A stretch of DNA of 64,000 bases. It comes from Macrostomum hystrix. Taxonomy: Eukaryota > Platyhelminthes > Macrostomidae. Shown in pieces: positions 1 to 10,205 of this stretch. The stretch spans positions 10,541,001 to 10,605,000 of the forward strand of contig CATNEN010000007.1 in NCBI GenBank assembly GCA_950097015.1, written 5' to 3'. The notes under the pieces were generated by a model. That model searched no databases and was not told the origin of the DNA. It saw only the letters and a program-made list of their open reading frames with translations. The translations under genes were made by a program, and so were the position numbers. Numbering within the stretch: position 1 is the first letter of the stretch; every line of letters starts with the position of its first letter.

Positions 1-476
1 CATGATGGGTATCAGGACCCGGTAGCTGATGGATGCGTGACAACCATGCATGATGGTTATCAGGACCCGGTAGCTGATGGATGCGTGACAACCATGCATG
101 ATGGGTAGCAGGACCCGGTAGCTGATGGATGCGTGACAACCATGCATGATGGGTAGCAGGACCCGGTAGCCGATGGATGCGTGACAACCATGCATGATGG
201 GTATCAGGACCCGGTAGCTGATGGATGCGTGACAACCATGCATGATGGGTAGCAGGACCCGGTAGCTGATGGATGCGTGACAACCATGCATGATGGGTAT
301 CAGGACCCGGTAGCTGATGGATGCGTGACAACCATGCATGATGGGTATCAGGACCCGGTAGCTGATGGATGCGTGACAACCATGCATGATGGGTAGCAGG
401 ACCCGGTAGCTGATGGATGCGTGGCAACCATGCATGATGGGTAGCAGGACCCGGTAGCTGATGGATGCGTGACAAC
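1..476. repeat. 48-bp tandem satellite, about 10 copies, cut by window edge
   Basis: The phrase CATGATGGGTATCAGGACCC recurs at 1, 49, 97 and so on, a strict 48-bp period. Copies differ mainly by TATC versus TAGC after GATGGG. All frames hold stops, so it is not coding. The array continues leftward out of the window. Confidence 0.95.
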
Positions 477-830
477 CCATCTCGATGGGGATCAGTTGCG
501 AGGATTCTGTTTGGGATCTTGCCATGAGAGATAGTTCAATAAACCATAAAAGAACCAAACAATTTGACATAGTCACCTGAACCGCTGAAGAGTACAGCTG
601 CTAACACTGTAAGATGAGAATTTGTTGTAGAAATAGGTTGAAACGTGCGCCTCACAGGACAATATTACGAGCTCGTATGCGCATTGTTTAATGGTTTTCA
701 AATAGCTCGTATATTTATCATAAAAAATAGGGCATCAAACTGTGAAATACTTAAGGTGTAGTGTACTCAATGTACGAGCCTAAAATAGCGTAAAATACTG
801 TCGAATGACAAGAGTGTTTCTCAAGATATG
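477..830. other. Gene-free AT-rich flank of the LTR element
   Basis: About 350 bases between the satellite and the 5' LTR. I see no open frame, RNA gene or repeat. The last four bases, TATG at 827-830, are the left target duplication of the LTR element. Confidence 0.6.
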
Positions 831-986
831 TGTAAGATTGTTGGCAACATGTTTGCACACGCTATCTACGTTTGCATGCTGTACAATGATGTACATTCAT
901 TAATCGTTAAAATATAAGCGAGTGAGTTGACGCCTTAAGTGGCGAGAATTTGGTCTACGCTACAATCTCGTTTTCGGCGGCTTACA
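831..986 (+). repeat. 5' LTR (156 bp)
   Basis: Matches 10054-10205 end to end, apart from one substitution (CTATCTACG versus CTATGTACG) and a 4-bp CATT duplication present only here. Its termini TGTAAG/CTTACA are inverted repeats, as expected for LTRs. Confidence 0.95.
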
Positions 987-1076
987 CTGGTGACAGCGGT
1001 GGCTGTGAAAAACAGTGAGAGCAGTGCTAGTGCAGAGAGCCCTGCAGTGGCAGTAGCGCAAGCCAGTTTTGTCAAC

Positions 1077-1847
1077 ATGTTTCTGCGACCGCCCCAATAC
1101 CAGTATGGGCAAGATTTTGAGCTCTGGCTGGCGCGTTTCAACAACTTTGCATCGTCCTTTCCGGAGGATCAGCGCAAAAATGCTCTACTGTCATTCCTCG
1201 ACGACAAAGCGTACCAAGCGGCCAGCAATCTGGCAGCTGCCCATTCCTACAGCGATTTTGAAAAGGCTTTGCTCAGTCGTTTCCGGCCATCTGCATCCTC
1301 TGCTGAGCTGCAAGCCCAGTTCTTCAGCCTCACTCAGAAGGACGGGCAGTCGGTTGCAGAGTACTCCGATGCCCTGGTCATCGCGGTGAAGCGCGCTTTT
1401 CCAAGTCTAGAGGAGCCTGCGACTGATGAGCGCAGGATGACGGAAGTGACAGCGAAGGACGAGCTGCTCAAAGGTCGATTTCTTTCTGGATTGAGAAACC
1501 CAGCTGTGCGGATGCAGACGCAGATGCAGCCGAAAGCGACGTTCACTGAGACGGTGGAAACAGCGAAGTTCGTCGAATCAGTGCAGTCACAAGGAGGCGC
1601 CGCCACTGCACTGGCTGCTGAGGCTCCCGAGGCCTTTGCTGTTGGAAATCAGCGGTCTCTGCAGGAGCTGTCGAACAAGCTCAGCCGTCTGGAGTCGAAA
1701 GAACAAAATCGTCGTGGAAGCGGCGACAGACGTGGAGTCGTGACGTGTTGGAGGTGCGGTAAGCCGGGCCACGTTCAAAGATTCTGCTCTCAGAAGTCGG
1801 GAAACTTCAATGGAGCGGCGACCGCCGGGGTGCCGTTCCGCAAGTGA
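1077..1847 (+). CDS. gag: Gag polyprotein of gypsy-type retrotransposon
   Basis: This ORF encodes about 256 residues from the ATG at 1077. The open frame runs back into the LTR, but only through non-ATG codons, so 1077 is the first ATG. The N-terminal half (PPQYQYGQDFELW through LLSFLDDKAYQAA) resembles the helical capsid-like region of gypsy Gag. Near residues 224-237 there is a CCHC zinc knuckle, CWRCGKPGHVQRFC, with CX2CX4HX4C spacing, the nucleic-acid-binding nucleocapsid. It ends in TGA at 1845-1847, where the protease frame is already open in the -1 frame, so Gag-Pol would need -1 frameshifting or re-initiation. The ORF is intact, although the rest of the element is broken. Confidence 0.85.
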   Translation: MFLRPPQYQYGQDFELWLARFNNFASSFPEDQRKNALLSFLDDKAYQAASNLAAAHSYSDFEKALLSRFRPSASSAELQAQFFSLTQKDGQSVAEYSDALVIAVKRAFPSLEEPATDERRMTEVTAKDELLKGRFLSGLRNPAVRMQTQMQPKATFTETVETAKFVESVQSQGGAATALAAEAPEAFAVGNQRSLQELSNKLSRLESKEQNRRGSGDRRGVVTCWRCGKPGHVQRFCSQKSGNFNGAATAGVPFRK

Positions 1848-2601
1848 GAATCCCGGCGCAGCCAGTCCTGGAGGTGTCCTGCTCAGCCACCGGCGCCAAC
1901 ATGTTGGTGCAGTGCCGCATTCTGCCGATGGGTGTCCCTGCCAGCTGTTTGGTTGACACTGGGTGTTCACAGTCGCTGATGTCGAGTTCCCTGTTTCGTA
2001 AGCTGAATGAGAAACTCCTGCCGTTGGCGACGCCGTGCATCTGAAGCTGGCAGACGGCAACTATTTGGCAGCCTGTGGTTGGCAGGAAGTGCAGCTGAGT
2101 TTCGGTGTTGCGACTGTTCGGCAGGAGGTGTTGATCGTCAACAATCTGGCGAAGGATTTTTTGTTGGGTGCAGATTTCGTGAGAAGTTGTGGCTGCATCA
2201 TCGACTGCAATCGTCAAACGCTCAGTGTGTGCGGTCAGCTAGTAAAAATGGAATCTTCAGCACAAGGGAGTGGTGCATTCGCCGTTGAAGTGGCGGACCG
2301 TACAACTGTACCCGCTGGTCATGAAATCGTGTTTCCTACGAGACTGGCGACTGGATCAGCGACTGCTGTTAATGGTGAGTGCGGAATCTTTGAGCCCGAC
2401 AATTCAAAGGAAATCTCAAATGTCCTGTGTGGAGCGCGCAGCCTATCCGTAATGCGAGGCGGACTCATCGCTGTGCACTATGTCAACATGGATACTAAGC
2501 CTCATACTTTTTACCCCGGAACCAAACTGGGGAGTTTCGAGCCGATGGAGACGGAGTCGCTAATGCAAGTTGAGTCAGTGAAAGACCAAGAAATTGAGCA
2601 T
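1848..2601 (+). pseudogene. pol: Gypsy pol 5' part: aspartic protease, frameshifted
   Basis: The first piece (to 2044) contains LVDTGCSQS, the retropepsin active-site DTG. The reading then moves to another frame at about 2029-2035, where HLKLADGNYLA and later DFLLGADFVR continue a retropepsin-like fold (the second piece is open from 2035 to 2604). A one- or two-base indel between the pieces breaks the ORF. The second piece ends with QEIEH at exactly the point where the antisense non-LTR element begins. The same residues resume at 8585, which shows that this is the upstream half of a split gene. Confidence 0.82.
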
Positions 2602-2693
2602 TGACTTACTTGACTTAGCTGCAGGGGGCATCTTCCGGATGCAGCGGGGAGGCGTTGCCGCCCATTCCGCTAGCCCCTGGCGACCACGGGCAA

Positions 2694-5600
2694 CTAAAGC
2701 TGCGGTGTCGCGCAGGGGGATCCGGTGGTGCCGGCGTCCGCAGCGCGGTCCTCCTCCGGAGAGTCCAGGAGGTGGAGGGTTGCTCGCCCGGTGGCCCTCA
2801 GGTATCGGACGAGCTGGCAGATGTTCTCAGGCCTGAAAACGTCGGGGAGATCCGGGTTTGGGCCGAGATAGGTAAGCCTGTCCTGAGTGAAGGCGGGGCA
2901 GTCGCAAATAAAATGCTCTGCATCCTCAACATCGGAGAGGCAGAAGGGGCATTCCTCACTGCGGATTTTGCCTTGCAGGAAGCGGTGCCTGGCGAAACAG
3001 CCATGGCCAGAGAGGGCCATGGTAACTGCCCTGATGTCCTTGCGGTTCAGTCCAAGCAAGGCTTTGCGAAGGGCAGTGGAGGGACAAGGGACAGCAGCGC
3101 GAGACTGCCGACAATCGGCGGTATTGATCCATCTGTCCTTGTGCTTTGAGGTCACCCACTGGTTAATCCGAGTGTTGACGACGGCGGTAGGGGTGGAGAC
3201 CGCAGGCACGGGGCCAAAGAGCGAACCCGTCGAACCGGCCTTGGCGAGGCTGTCGGCCAATTCGTTACCAGGGTGGCCAGAGTGCCCTGGAATCCACCTT
3301 AGGGACACCTTGTTGTGGGTCCCTAAGCGGTTGAGTTGCGCGACGCAGTCGAGGACTGTGCGCGAGTAGGTGTGCGTGCGTCCAAGGGCATGGATCGCCG
3401 CCTGGCTGTCCGAGTGGAGGAAGATTTCTGCTCCGTGGACGTTTTTGTTGATCAGCTCCAGGGCGCAGGAGCTGATGGCGAGAACTTTGTTCTGGAAAAC
3501 GGTAGAGTTAATGCCGGTGTGCTGGGAGAAGGTCGCCACAGTTCTCCCTCCGGACATAATGCAGTAGCCGAAACCAGAGACCGAGTTGATTTGCGATCCG
3601 TCGGTGAAGCAGTGAATTTCACGGGGTTGGCCGTGGTCACATACTTCCTGGCGAGGCGGAATGCTGGTTTTGAATTTTTGCGGTGGGCACAGCGTCGACG
3701 GGATTCCGTCTGAGAGAATTTTGAGACTTCCTGCTGTGTCCAGGTCCCGTAGGCTGAGGTCGCCATGGGGCTGGAGGTTCCGCTTGCTGAAGGCAAGTTG
3801 CTTCCGGATGGAGATGCCCGCGTCCAGAAGACGGCGAGCCGTCTTCATCGCTTCCCCCTTGATAAAAAGATCTAAAGGGGGAAGGTCCAGGAAGGCATTC
3901 ATGCCAGCGAAGGGAGTGGAGGGTGCCGCACTCATGATGGCTCGACAAGCACGGCCCTGCACCTTGTTTAGGGCCTCCAGGACCCCTTTGGTCTCCAGGG
4001 CACTATTCCAGATGAAGCCGGCAAAAGAGATGGCCGGTCTAACAATGGTAGTATAAATCCACCAGAGACGGCGGGGGGTGAGGCCCCAGGTGGCGCCGAA
4101 GGCTCTGCGGATCTGCGCGAGCATCGCAAGAGCTTTGCGGGTTTTGAATTTGACGTGAGGTGTCCAGCTCAACCTGTGGTCGAGGATGACACCTAAGCAT
4201 CTGGTTTTCTTTTCCATGGCGATGGGTTTGTCATAGAGAAGGAGAGGCTCAATCCTCCAGTTTCGTTTGCTGGTGAACATAATGGCGACGGTCTTGGACT
4301 CAGAGAGTTTGAGGCCGCAGCTATGAGCCCAGCGCTCGGCACGGTGGATGAAAGCTTGCTAGAGGTCTCTAAGGACCGGGGGAGACGGTCCGGCCACGGT
4401 GGCGGTGACGTCGTCAGCATAGCCGATCTTCTGGACCGGGTCCGGGTCAGGGCTGCAGAGCAGCTCGTCCATGACAAGGTTCCAAAGGATCGGACTGAGA
4501 ACGCCACCCTGCGGGCCTCCCTTCTGGACATTCACAGAACGGGAGTGGCCAAGCAGGTGCGAGGTGGCAGTTCGGTGAGAGATCATATACATGATCCAGC
4601 GGGTGAGGTTCTCGTGCGTAGCCCGGCGTTCCAGGGCTCGCCTAAAGGCTCCGAAAAGCACATTGTCGAAGGCACCATCAATGTCGAGGAAAAGCGAGAG
4701 AGCAAAACCGGTGCCAAGCACGGCGCACAGCTTGTCGACAATGGCATGCAGAGCACTTTCGATGGAACGTCCGGATCGAAAAGCGTGCTGGTTGGCGGAG
4801 AGCGGGGAGTTCCTCAGCTCAACGGGAAGGAGGCGCCAAAGAACAAGCCTTTCAAGCAGCTTAAGAAAGAAGGATGTTAAGCTGATGGGGCGGAAGGCCT
4901 TGGCGGAGTGGTAGTCTCCCTTCCCAGGTTTGGGGATGAAGACGATAGTGGCTTCCTGCCAAGACCTGGGTACGTACCCGAGGGTGATACAGGCCTTGAA
5001 CAGGTTGCAAAGGAGGCCGAGGAACCTGTCATTTTTCACCGCTTCATGTAGGAAGGCGGGGTAAATGTTGTCAGGTCCAGGCGACTTAAAAGGCGAGAAG
5101 GAGTTTGCAGCGCGAGCTGTCCGTTCTCTAGTGATAATAGTTGTCGCAAGGATGTGTCCACCCGGAGTGTGGTCCGGCGGGTCCTGAAGCGGCTCAGTCC
5201 GGGGGAAAGCGCTGGCGAGCATGGCGAGGTCCAGCGATTCGCCAGGATTCTCAGCAAGCCGGCCGTCCGGTCTTTTGATCACTGAGAGCTTCGACATTTT
5301 GTCAAGAGTGAGCGCTTTTACCACGCGAGAAGTTGGGCGGGCGCCCTCCAGCTCGGAGCAGTATTGGCGCCACTTTTCGGACTTCGCTTTCCTGGTGTCA
5401 CGCTTAAAGTCACGAATCGCATTCTGGTAGGCGGTCAGGTCAGCTTGGTCCTTGCTTTTCCGCGCAATCCGCTGGAGGGATTTGGCCTTGCGCCGGAGGG
5501 TTCCAAGCGCTGGGTTCCACCAGGGAGCAGATTTTTTGCCTTTGTAGGCTTTAAGGGGGCAAGAGGTTTCATGAGCTGTCAAGATGGTCATGCTGAGTAA

Positions 5601-6593
5601 ATCAGCCAGATCGTCCACTTCTTGACAGGTGGCAGGAACAACGGATTCTAACTGGTTGGTCTGGCGCTTCACGGATTCCGCAAAGGCCATCCAGTCAGTA
5701 TTCCGGGCGTTCCTTTTCCACAGAATACCAGGCTTGGAGTAGGAGCTTTGCAACCGGAAACGAATGAAGCGATGGTCAGACAGAGATTCCTCTTCGTCCC
5801 ACACCTGCCAGTTTCTGATCAGAGGGATCAGGCCCTGAGAGGCAAGGGTGGCGTCAAGGACCTCCGTCCATCGCCCATTGTCAAAGGTGGGTGTGCCACC
5901 CGAGTTGCAGAACTCAATATTGGTGGTGCAGATGTAGGCAAGGAGATCCTCGCCTCTGCAGTTTGAAGTAACACTGCCCCAGTGGGTGTGGTGGGCATTT
6001 ATGTCGCCTGCCACCAGCAGCTCAAAGTCGCGGTCTGAGCAGTAGTCCACGAGGGAAGTGAGACTGGGCGGAACCGCGGGACCGTCACCAGGAATGTAGA
6101 TAGAGGCGATGATGACGGTGCGGTTCGGGAGAATGTGGTTGGTTTGGATGACACAGAGGTCTTTGTCAGAGAGGTCTGGTCTATACCAAGCTTTGAGATC
6201 GGTAGTCGCGAACACAGCAGCCCTGGGGTTTTGGGGCATGAAATAACAGTCAAAACCTGCAGGAATGTTCGGAATCTTACCTTTCTTCGTCCAGGGCTCT
6301 TGGAGGAGGATGATGCCCGGTTTTTCGAAGTCCACCACACGCGCCAGGTTGGTCGAGGCCGCGATGCAGTGGTGCAGGTTCAGCTGCAGGAAGCTCACCT
6401 CAGGAGGGGCGGTCCGTGCGGCTATCTGCTGGCCTACGGCGAGTTGTTCAGGAGCGATTCCTCGTCCTCGCCGGTGTTTTGCCCGAGCTCCATCGGTTCC
6501 TCCTGAATCGGATCCAGAGCTGAGGCCGGGCTGCCGCAACAGCGGCATCCGTATCCTCAGCCCGGTTTTCCGCCGGGGGTTCCGATGAAACAT
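2694..6593 (-). pseudogene. LINE ORF2: APE endonuclease-RT-RNase H, one nonsense codon
   Basis: The frame spans 1300 codons from the ATG at 6593 to the stop at 2694, interrupted once by TAG at 4359-4361 (codon 745; CAG would be a one-base change). Residues about 65-285 are an AP-type endonuclease (SFLQLNLHHC, LLQEPW, AGDINAHHTHW, LSDHRF). RT motifs follow: FRPISLTS, LDIDGAFDN, KGGPQGGVLSP and the catalytic YADD near 724. After the stop the same frame continues with the thumb, then RNase H near 990-1115 ([32 protein letters not shown]), then a C-terminal CPFC-H-C zinc finger near 1211. It overlaps the ORF1 end, so ORF2 would need frameshifting or re-initiation. Apart from the TAG every motif is intact, so inactivation looks recent. 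Confidence 0.92.
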
Positions 6594-7920
6594 TGGGCCG
6601 GGTGGTGCTGCGGTGGCGTCCACTGTTGGGGTCCGACAGCTGTCCGGCGCGCTGAGTCAGGCCAGTACGGATGGTGTTGCGGGCGGGTTTCCGGCCCTTA
6701 CCACGTCCGCCTGTCGTTGCGGCTCGCGCGGCTTTGCCCCTGATAGGGTCCGCATCCTCGGAGTGGTCGTGACGACCAGGAGTCTGTGTTCCAGGGCGCA
6801 GGGGCCCGGCAGAGCTCTGGTTCGTCCGTTTCCGCTTTTCCGGGGGCGGCGGGCGAGTGGCGTCGGACTCGAAGCTGAAGATCTGCATTCGAGTGAGGCC
6901 TGCACTGATGTAGGACATTTCTGGGCAGCGGAGCATCCAGCTGTCCGACAATCCTAGGATGGCCGTGAAACCGTCTCCACCAGGTCTGGTGATGGTTTCA
7001 TGAACCACGACACCGTTTGCTGGCAGATCCGGGTGGATTGCCAACAGCAGGCGACGCAGTTCTCCGGCGTTGGTGATGGCGCTGCGAGCTGGGATCCAAA
7101 CACGATGACGGTGTGTCTGGGGGCGCTCGTCCTCCCTGTAGATACACAGGTTGCCCATTTCCGTGCCCCAGTCGAAGGATTTCAGCATCTCGAGGAGTTG
7201 CTGTCCGGACTGGTTGTCGGCAGGCTGGACAATGAGGGCTTGGTCCTGGATGTCGGTCTTCAGGACGTGCAGCACAGTGCCGCTCAGTGCCAGTTTGACC
7301 AGATGGGAGTCCAATCTGCGCCCGATCTGGTCGAGTTGCGCTGTTGAGAGGGGCGTCTCCTGGCCTCGGACAACCAAGGCCGGCTGCCTCTTTGCCATAG
7401 CAGCGTAAGTGCGCTTTGGCTTTGTGGTTTGGCCGGCGCCTCCCGCAGCGGGCCCCCCAGCAGTCGTCGGAGTTTCCGGATGACTGTGAGAGGTTCCGCC
7501 GCGAGAGGAACCGGACTCCCCAGAGGCCTGGGCGGCTCTTTTCCGCGCTTCCGGGTTTCTCGGACGGCGCGAGGAGTCCGCCTCCTTGTTGGGTGCCGGT
7601 TCCTCCGCGATGTTCGCAGAGTTGCCGGCCCCCTCCTCGGAGGCGGTGGTTGGCGCGGATTTCGCAGCCAACCGTACTTCCTGTTTTCGCCGCCGGAATT
7701 CCTGGAGGCGGGCGAAGCTGCGGGCGTGCGTGGAAGGGGAGCGTTTGCTCTTTGATCCAGCCGCTCTGGTGTTTTCCTGAGTGGCGGAGGAGCAGGATGG
7801 ATTTTGGGCGCCGGTGGAACCGGTGTCGCCCTGGCGCTGGTCCTGAGGATCTGCGTCGCCGGCCGGGGTCAGCGTTTCAGCAGGGTCCTGGGACGTGCTG
7901 GAGCTGTAGTTGGACTCCAA
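6448..7920 (-). CDS. LINE ORF1 protein
   Basis: About 490 codons are open on the minus strand immediately upstream of, and overlapping, ORF2. The N-terminal third is low-complexity (Ser, Pro, Arg, Lys) and basic, as expected for an RNA-binding ORF1. Near residues 270-360 there is a more ordered block (HRHRVWIPARSAI, LRRLLLAIHPDLP) resembling the DUF4780-type domain of other invertebrate retroelement ORF1 proteins; this is a judgement by eye. There is no CCHC knuckle. No ATG precedes the ordered region in the open frame, which is bounded upstream by an in-frame stop near 7995. The start is therefore uncertain: non-AUG, or lost by mutation. Confidence 0.75.
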   Translation of the reverse strand: MESNYSSSTSQDPAETLTPAGDADPQDQRQGDTGSTGAQNPSCSSATQENTRAAGSKSKRSPSTHARSFARLQEFRRRKQEVRLAAKSAPTTASEEGAGNSANIAEEPAPNKEADSSRRPRNPEARKRAAQASGESGSSRGGTSHSHPETPTTAGGPAAGGAGQTTKPKRTYAAMAKRQPALVVRGQETPLSTAQLDQIGRRLDSHLVKLALSGTVLHVLKTDIQDQALIVQPADNQSGQQLLEMLKSFDWGTEMGNLCIYREDERPQTHRHRVWIPARSAITNAGELRRLLLAIHPDLPANGVVVHETITRPGGDGFTAILGLSDSWMLRCPEMSYISAGLTRMQIFSFESDATRPPPPEKRKRTNQSSAGPLRPGTQTPGRHDHSEDADPIRGKAARAATTGGRGKGRKPARNTIRTGLTQRAGQLSDPNSGRHRSTTRPNVSSEPPAENRAEDTDAAVAAARPQLWIRFRRNRWSSGKTPARTRNRS

Positions 7921-8046
7921 AGGTCGCTGGAAAGAATGAAAGAAAAAATAAAAATAAAAACTGCTAATGGCCGGATAGACTCCCCGGACCTTTCAGCCCC
8001 TCAGCGCGGTGAGACCTTAGGCATAAGAGGACACCTAAAGCAGTGC

Positions 8047-8345
8047 CAGGCCCGCAGACTGGCTGCGTACCCTGTTAAGGTCAAAGGGTGACACCTTTCC
8101 CTCAGAGCCGTAGCCAGAGGTACCTGATCACGCACAGGTGCACGAAAGCTGCGGACTGGCCACATACCCTGTTAAGGTCAAAGGGTGACACCCTTCCCTC
8201 AGAGCCGTAGCCAGAGGTACCTGATCACGCACAGGTGCACGAGCGCTGCGGACTGGCCGCATACCCTGTTAAGGTCAAAGGGTGACACCTTTCCCTCCAG
8301 CCGGGGCTAGAGGTACCCAGTTTGGCCGGAGGCCCTGGATGGGTC
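8047..8345 (-). repeat. Three 97-bp subrepeats in the LINE 5' UTR
   Basis: TACCCTGTTAAGGTCAAAGG starts at 8068, 8165 and 8262, exactly 97 bp apart, each followed by the same GGTACCTGATCACGCACAGG block in the first two copies. Repeated promoter modules at the 5' end are known from other LINEs. Their promoter role here is inference. Confidence 0.85.
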
Positions 8346-8584
8346 ATCCAGCGCTGTTGCCCATTCTGTCCGGCTGCCCTAGGGTCAGCCTTGAACACTC
8401 GCGGGACATGTACCCATGGGTCAGCTGACGGGACAGCGTGGAGGGATTCCTGCACCCGAAGGCACAGGGCTCCTTCCTGCCAGGCCTGCTCAAAAAGCGA
8501 CTGCAGGTGTGAGGCATCGCAGACCTTAGCCCGTGGGCCTGGTCTGACTCATACCTCACAAGCGCTGTGTCCCGCCGGTGCGAG

Positions 8585-9280
8585 CAAGAAATTGAGCATG
8601 GACCCGATGTTGTAGCGCAAGTGCATATCGATGAGAACAATCTGACAGCCAATCAAGCCCGGAGTGTCAAGGACATGCTGCATCAGTACCGGGATGTGTT
8701 CTCAAAGAGTCCGAACGACCTGGGCTGCACTACACTGCTGGACCACAAAATCGACACGGGGTCGGCGCAGCCCATCAGAGTACCTCCTCGGCGGTTATCG
8801 CCTCCGAACCAGCGAGCGGTGTCAGAGATGGTCGAGCAGATGGTGCGAGACGACATCGTAGAGCCGTCGAGTTCTCCATGGTCGAGCCCAGTCATCCTGG
8901 TGAAGAAGAAGGACGGTAGTTTGCGTTTCGTGAACGATTTCAGACTGCTCAACTCTGTGACCGTGAAGGACAGTCATCCACTGCCTCACACCAGCGATCT
9001 GATCGACGCCTTGGAGGGATCCACGATGTTTTCGACGCTAGATTTCACCAGCGGCTACTCTCAGGTGATGTTGGACTCGCAGAGTCGTGAAAAAACTGCA
9101 TTTCCTGCGCCACAGGGATTGTTCCAGTACAAGAGGCTGCCTCAAGGAGTCTGCAACGGGCCTGCCACATTCTCGAGACTGATGGAACTCGTGCTGAAGG
9201 GTCTTCGATGGGAAGTATGTCTATCATTTCTCGATGACGTAGTCATATTTTCGAAAGGATTCGAGGAGCATCTTCGTTGA
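8585..9280 (+). pseudogene. pol: Gypsy reverse transcriptase fragment
   Basis: This continues the pol reading interrupted at 2601. It carries VPPRRLSPPNQRAV, the SPWSSPVILVKKKDGS fingers motif, FVNDFRLLN, TLDFTSGYSQV, LPQGVCNGPATFSRLM and FLDDVVIFSK, the (Y/F)xDD catalytic box of gypsy RTs. The ORF stops with TGA at 9280, just after the palm motif EEHL. The RT thumb/connection and RNase H that should follow are absent, so the stop marks a deletion junction and not a natural end. Confidence 0.9.
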
Positions 9281-9284
9281 CGTA

Positions 9285-9827
9285 TGCAGACGCATGCAGA
9301 CGTCGCACGAGAGGGCGAGGCAAAGCCTGGAGACAGCGCAGCTGCACCAGAAGGTGGAGTACGACAAGCGGTGCCACGGCGAAGCTTTCAGCGAGGTCTG
9401 GCTACACAATCCAGCACTCAAGCAAGGTGAGTGCCGCAAATTTCACCGCTGGTGGACTGGGCCATGGCGTATTAAAAAGAAAATTTCCTTCAATCGCCTG
9501 AAGTCCTGCAAGGCGGCCTGTCCAGTCGGCGCCCCAGTCGGCGCCCCGGTCGGCGCTCCAGTCGGCGCCCCAGTTGGCGCTCCAGTCGGCGCCCCAGTCG
9601 GCGCCCCAGTTGGCGCCCCAGTCGGCGCCCCAGTCGGCGCCCCAGTCGGCGCCCCAGTCGGCGCTCCAGTCGGCGCTCCAGTCGGCGCCCCAGTCGGCGC
9701 TCCAGTCGGCGCTCCAGTCGGCGCCCCAGCCGGCGCCCCAGCCGGCGCTCCTATCGTTGTCGAATTGCGTCGCATTGAAAGGACCCGTGCTCCTCCAGAG
9801 TTTTTCGGTGAAGTTTATACCCATTGA
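9285..9827 (+). pseudogene. pol: Gypsy integrase C-terminal remnant with VGAP repeat tail
   Basis: The frame begins with a helical piece (ARQSLETAQLHQKVEYDKR) followed by VWLHNPALKQGE, RKFHRWWTGPWRI and KKIS, the GPY/F chromatin-contacting module at the C-terminus of gypsy integrases. The zinc-binding domain and the DDE core are not present between here and the RT, so roughly 2 kb of pol are deleted. The tail (9522-9751) is a 12-bp minisatellite encoding Val-Gly-Ala-Pro about 19 times, and the frame then closes at 9827. Confidence 0.8.
9522..9751. repeat. 12-bp minisatellite inside integrase tail
   Basis: About 19 copies of CCAGTCGGCGCC with C/T variation. Because the unit is 12 bp it keeps the integrase frame open and encodes VGAP. 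Confidence 0.93.
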
Positions 9828-10053
9828 AAAAGATGTTTGATTTGAAATGTTTGAAATAATGTTTGAAAACTGTCAGATCAGTTTAAATTGAATTTTTTGT
9901 GCTTTTTTTATATACATTTTTTATTCCATTGAGTTACTGTTGCAACAATAATTTAAATATTTTATTTTTCAAAATAACTCGTTTTTTATATTAAATAATA
10001 AGCTCGAATATTGTAAAAGTGAGTGGAACACTTTTTTCGCGAAAGGAGAGCAT
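9828..10053. other. AT-rich 3' internal region of the LTR element
   Basis: A non-coding AT-rich stretch between the last pol codon and the 3' LTR. The purine run GAAAGGAGAG at 10041-10050 is positioned as the plus-strand primer (polypurine tract). Confidence 0.6.
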
Positions 10054-10205
10054 TGTAAGATTGTTGGCAACATGTTTGCACACGCTATGTACGTTTGCAT
10101 GCTGTACAATGATGTACATTAATCGTTAAAATATAAGCGAGTGAGTTGACGCCTTAAGTGGCGAGAATTTGGTCTACGCTACAATCTCGTTTTCGGCGGC
10201 TTACA
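10054..10205 (+). repeat. 3' LTR (152 bp)
   Basis: Partner of 831-986 with one substitution and one 4-bp indel. It is followed by TATG at 10206-10209, the target duplication. Confidence 0.95.

Larger units (their letters stand above)
2602..8584 (-). mobile_element. Nested non-LTR (LINE) retrotransposon, I/LOA-like with RNase H
   Basis: The insertion is flanked by a perfect 15-bp duplication, CAAGAAATTGAGCAT, at 2587-2601 and 8585-8599, the hallmark of target-primed reverse transcription. Reading leftward it has a 5' UTR with three 97-bp subrepeats, ORF1, ORF2 (endonuclease, RT, RNase H, zinc finger) and a short 3' UTR ending in an AAGTCAAGTAAGTCA-type tail rather than a long poly(A). The 5983-bp length and presence of the 5' UTR argue for an essentially full-length copy. 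It lies antisense to the gypsy pol gene that it splits. The domain order APE-RT-RNaseH-CCHC fits the I/LOA-type RNase-H-bearing lineages; a tree would be needed to name the clade. Confidence 0.95.
831..10205 (+). mobile_element. Ty3/gypsy LTR retrotransposon, interrupted and internally deleted
   Basis: The element is bounded by LTRs at 831-986 and 10054-10205, which start TGTAAG and end CTTACA, and by a 4-bp target duplication TATG (827-830 and 10206-10209). Internally it carries gag with a zinc knuckle, a DTG protease, a reverse transcriptase and the integrase C-terminal end, in gypsy order. The sequence after the 5' LTR (TGG from 988) could be the primer-binding site, and AAAGGAGAG just before the 3' LTR (near 10042-10050) looks like the polypurine tract. 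The RT connection, RNase H and integrase core are missing, and a 6-kb non-LTR element sits inside pol. Without that insertion about 3.4 kb remain, short for gypsy. The copy cannot be autonomous. The clade (Mag-like or CsRn1-like) is not settled. Confidence 0.93.

Noticed and set aside
939-1076. Gag start at 939
   Set aside because: The codon is GTG and lies inside the LTR. The first ATG in frame is 1077.
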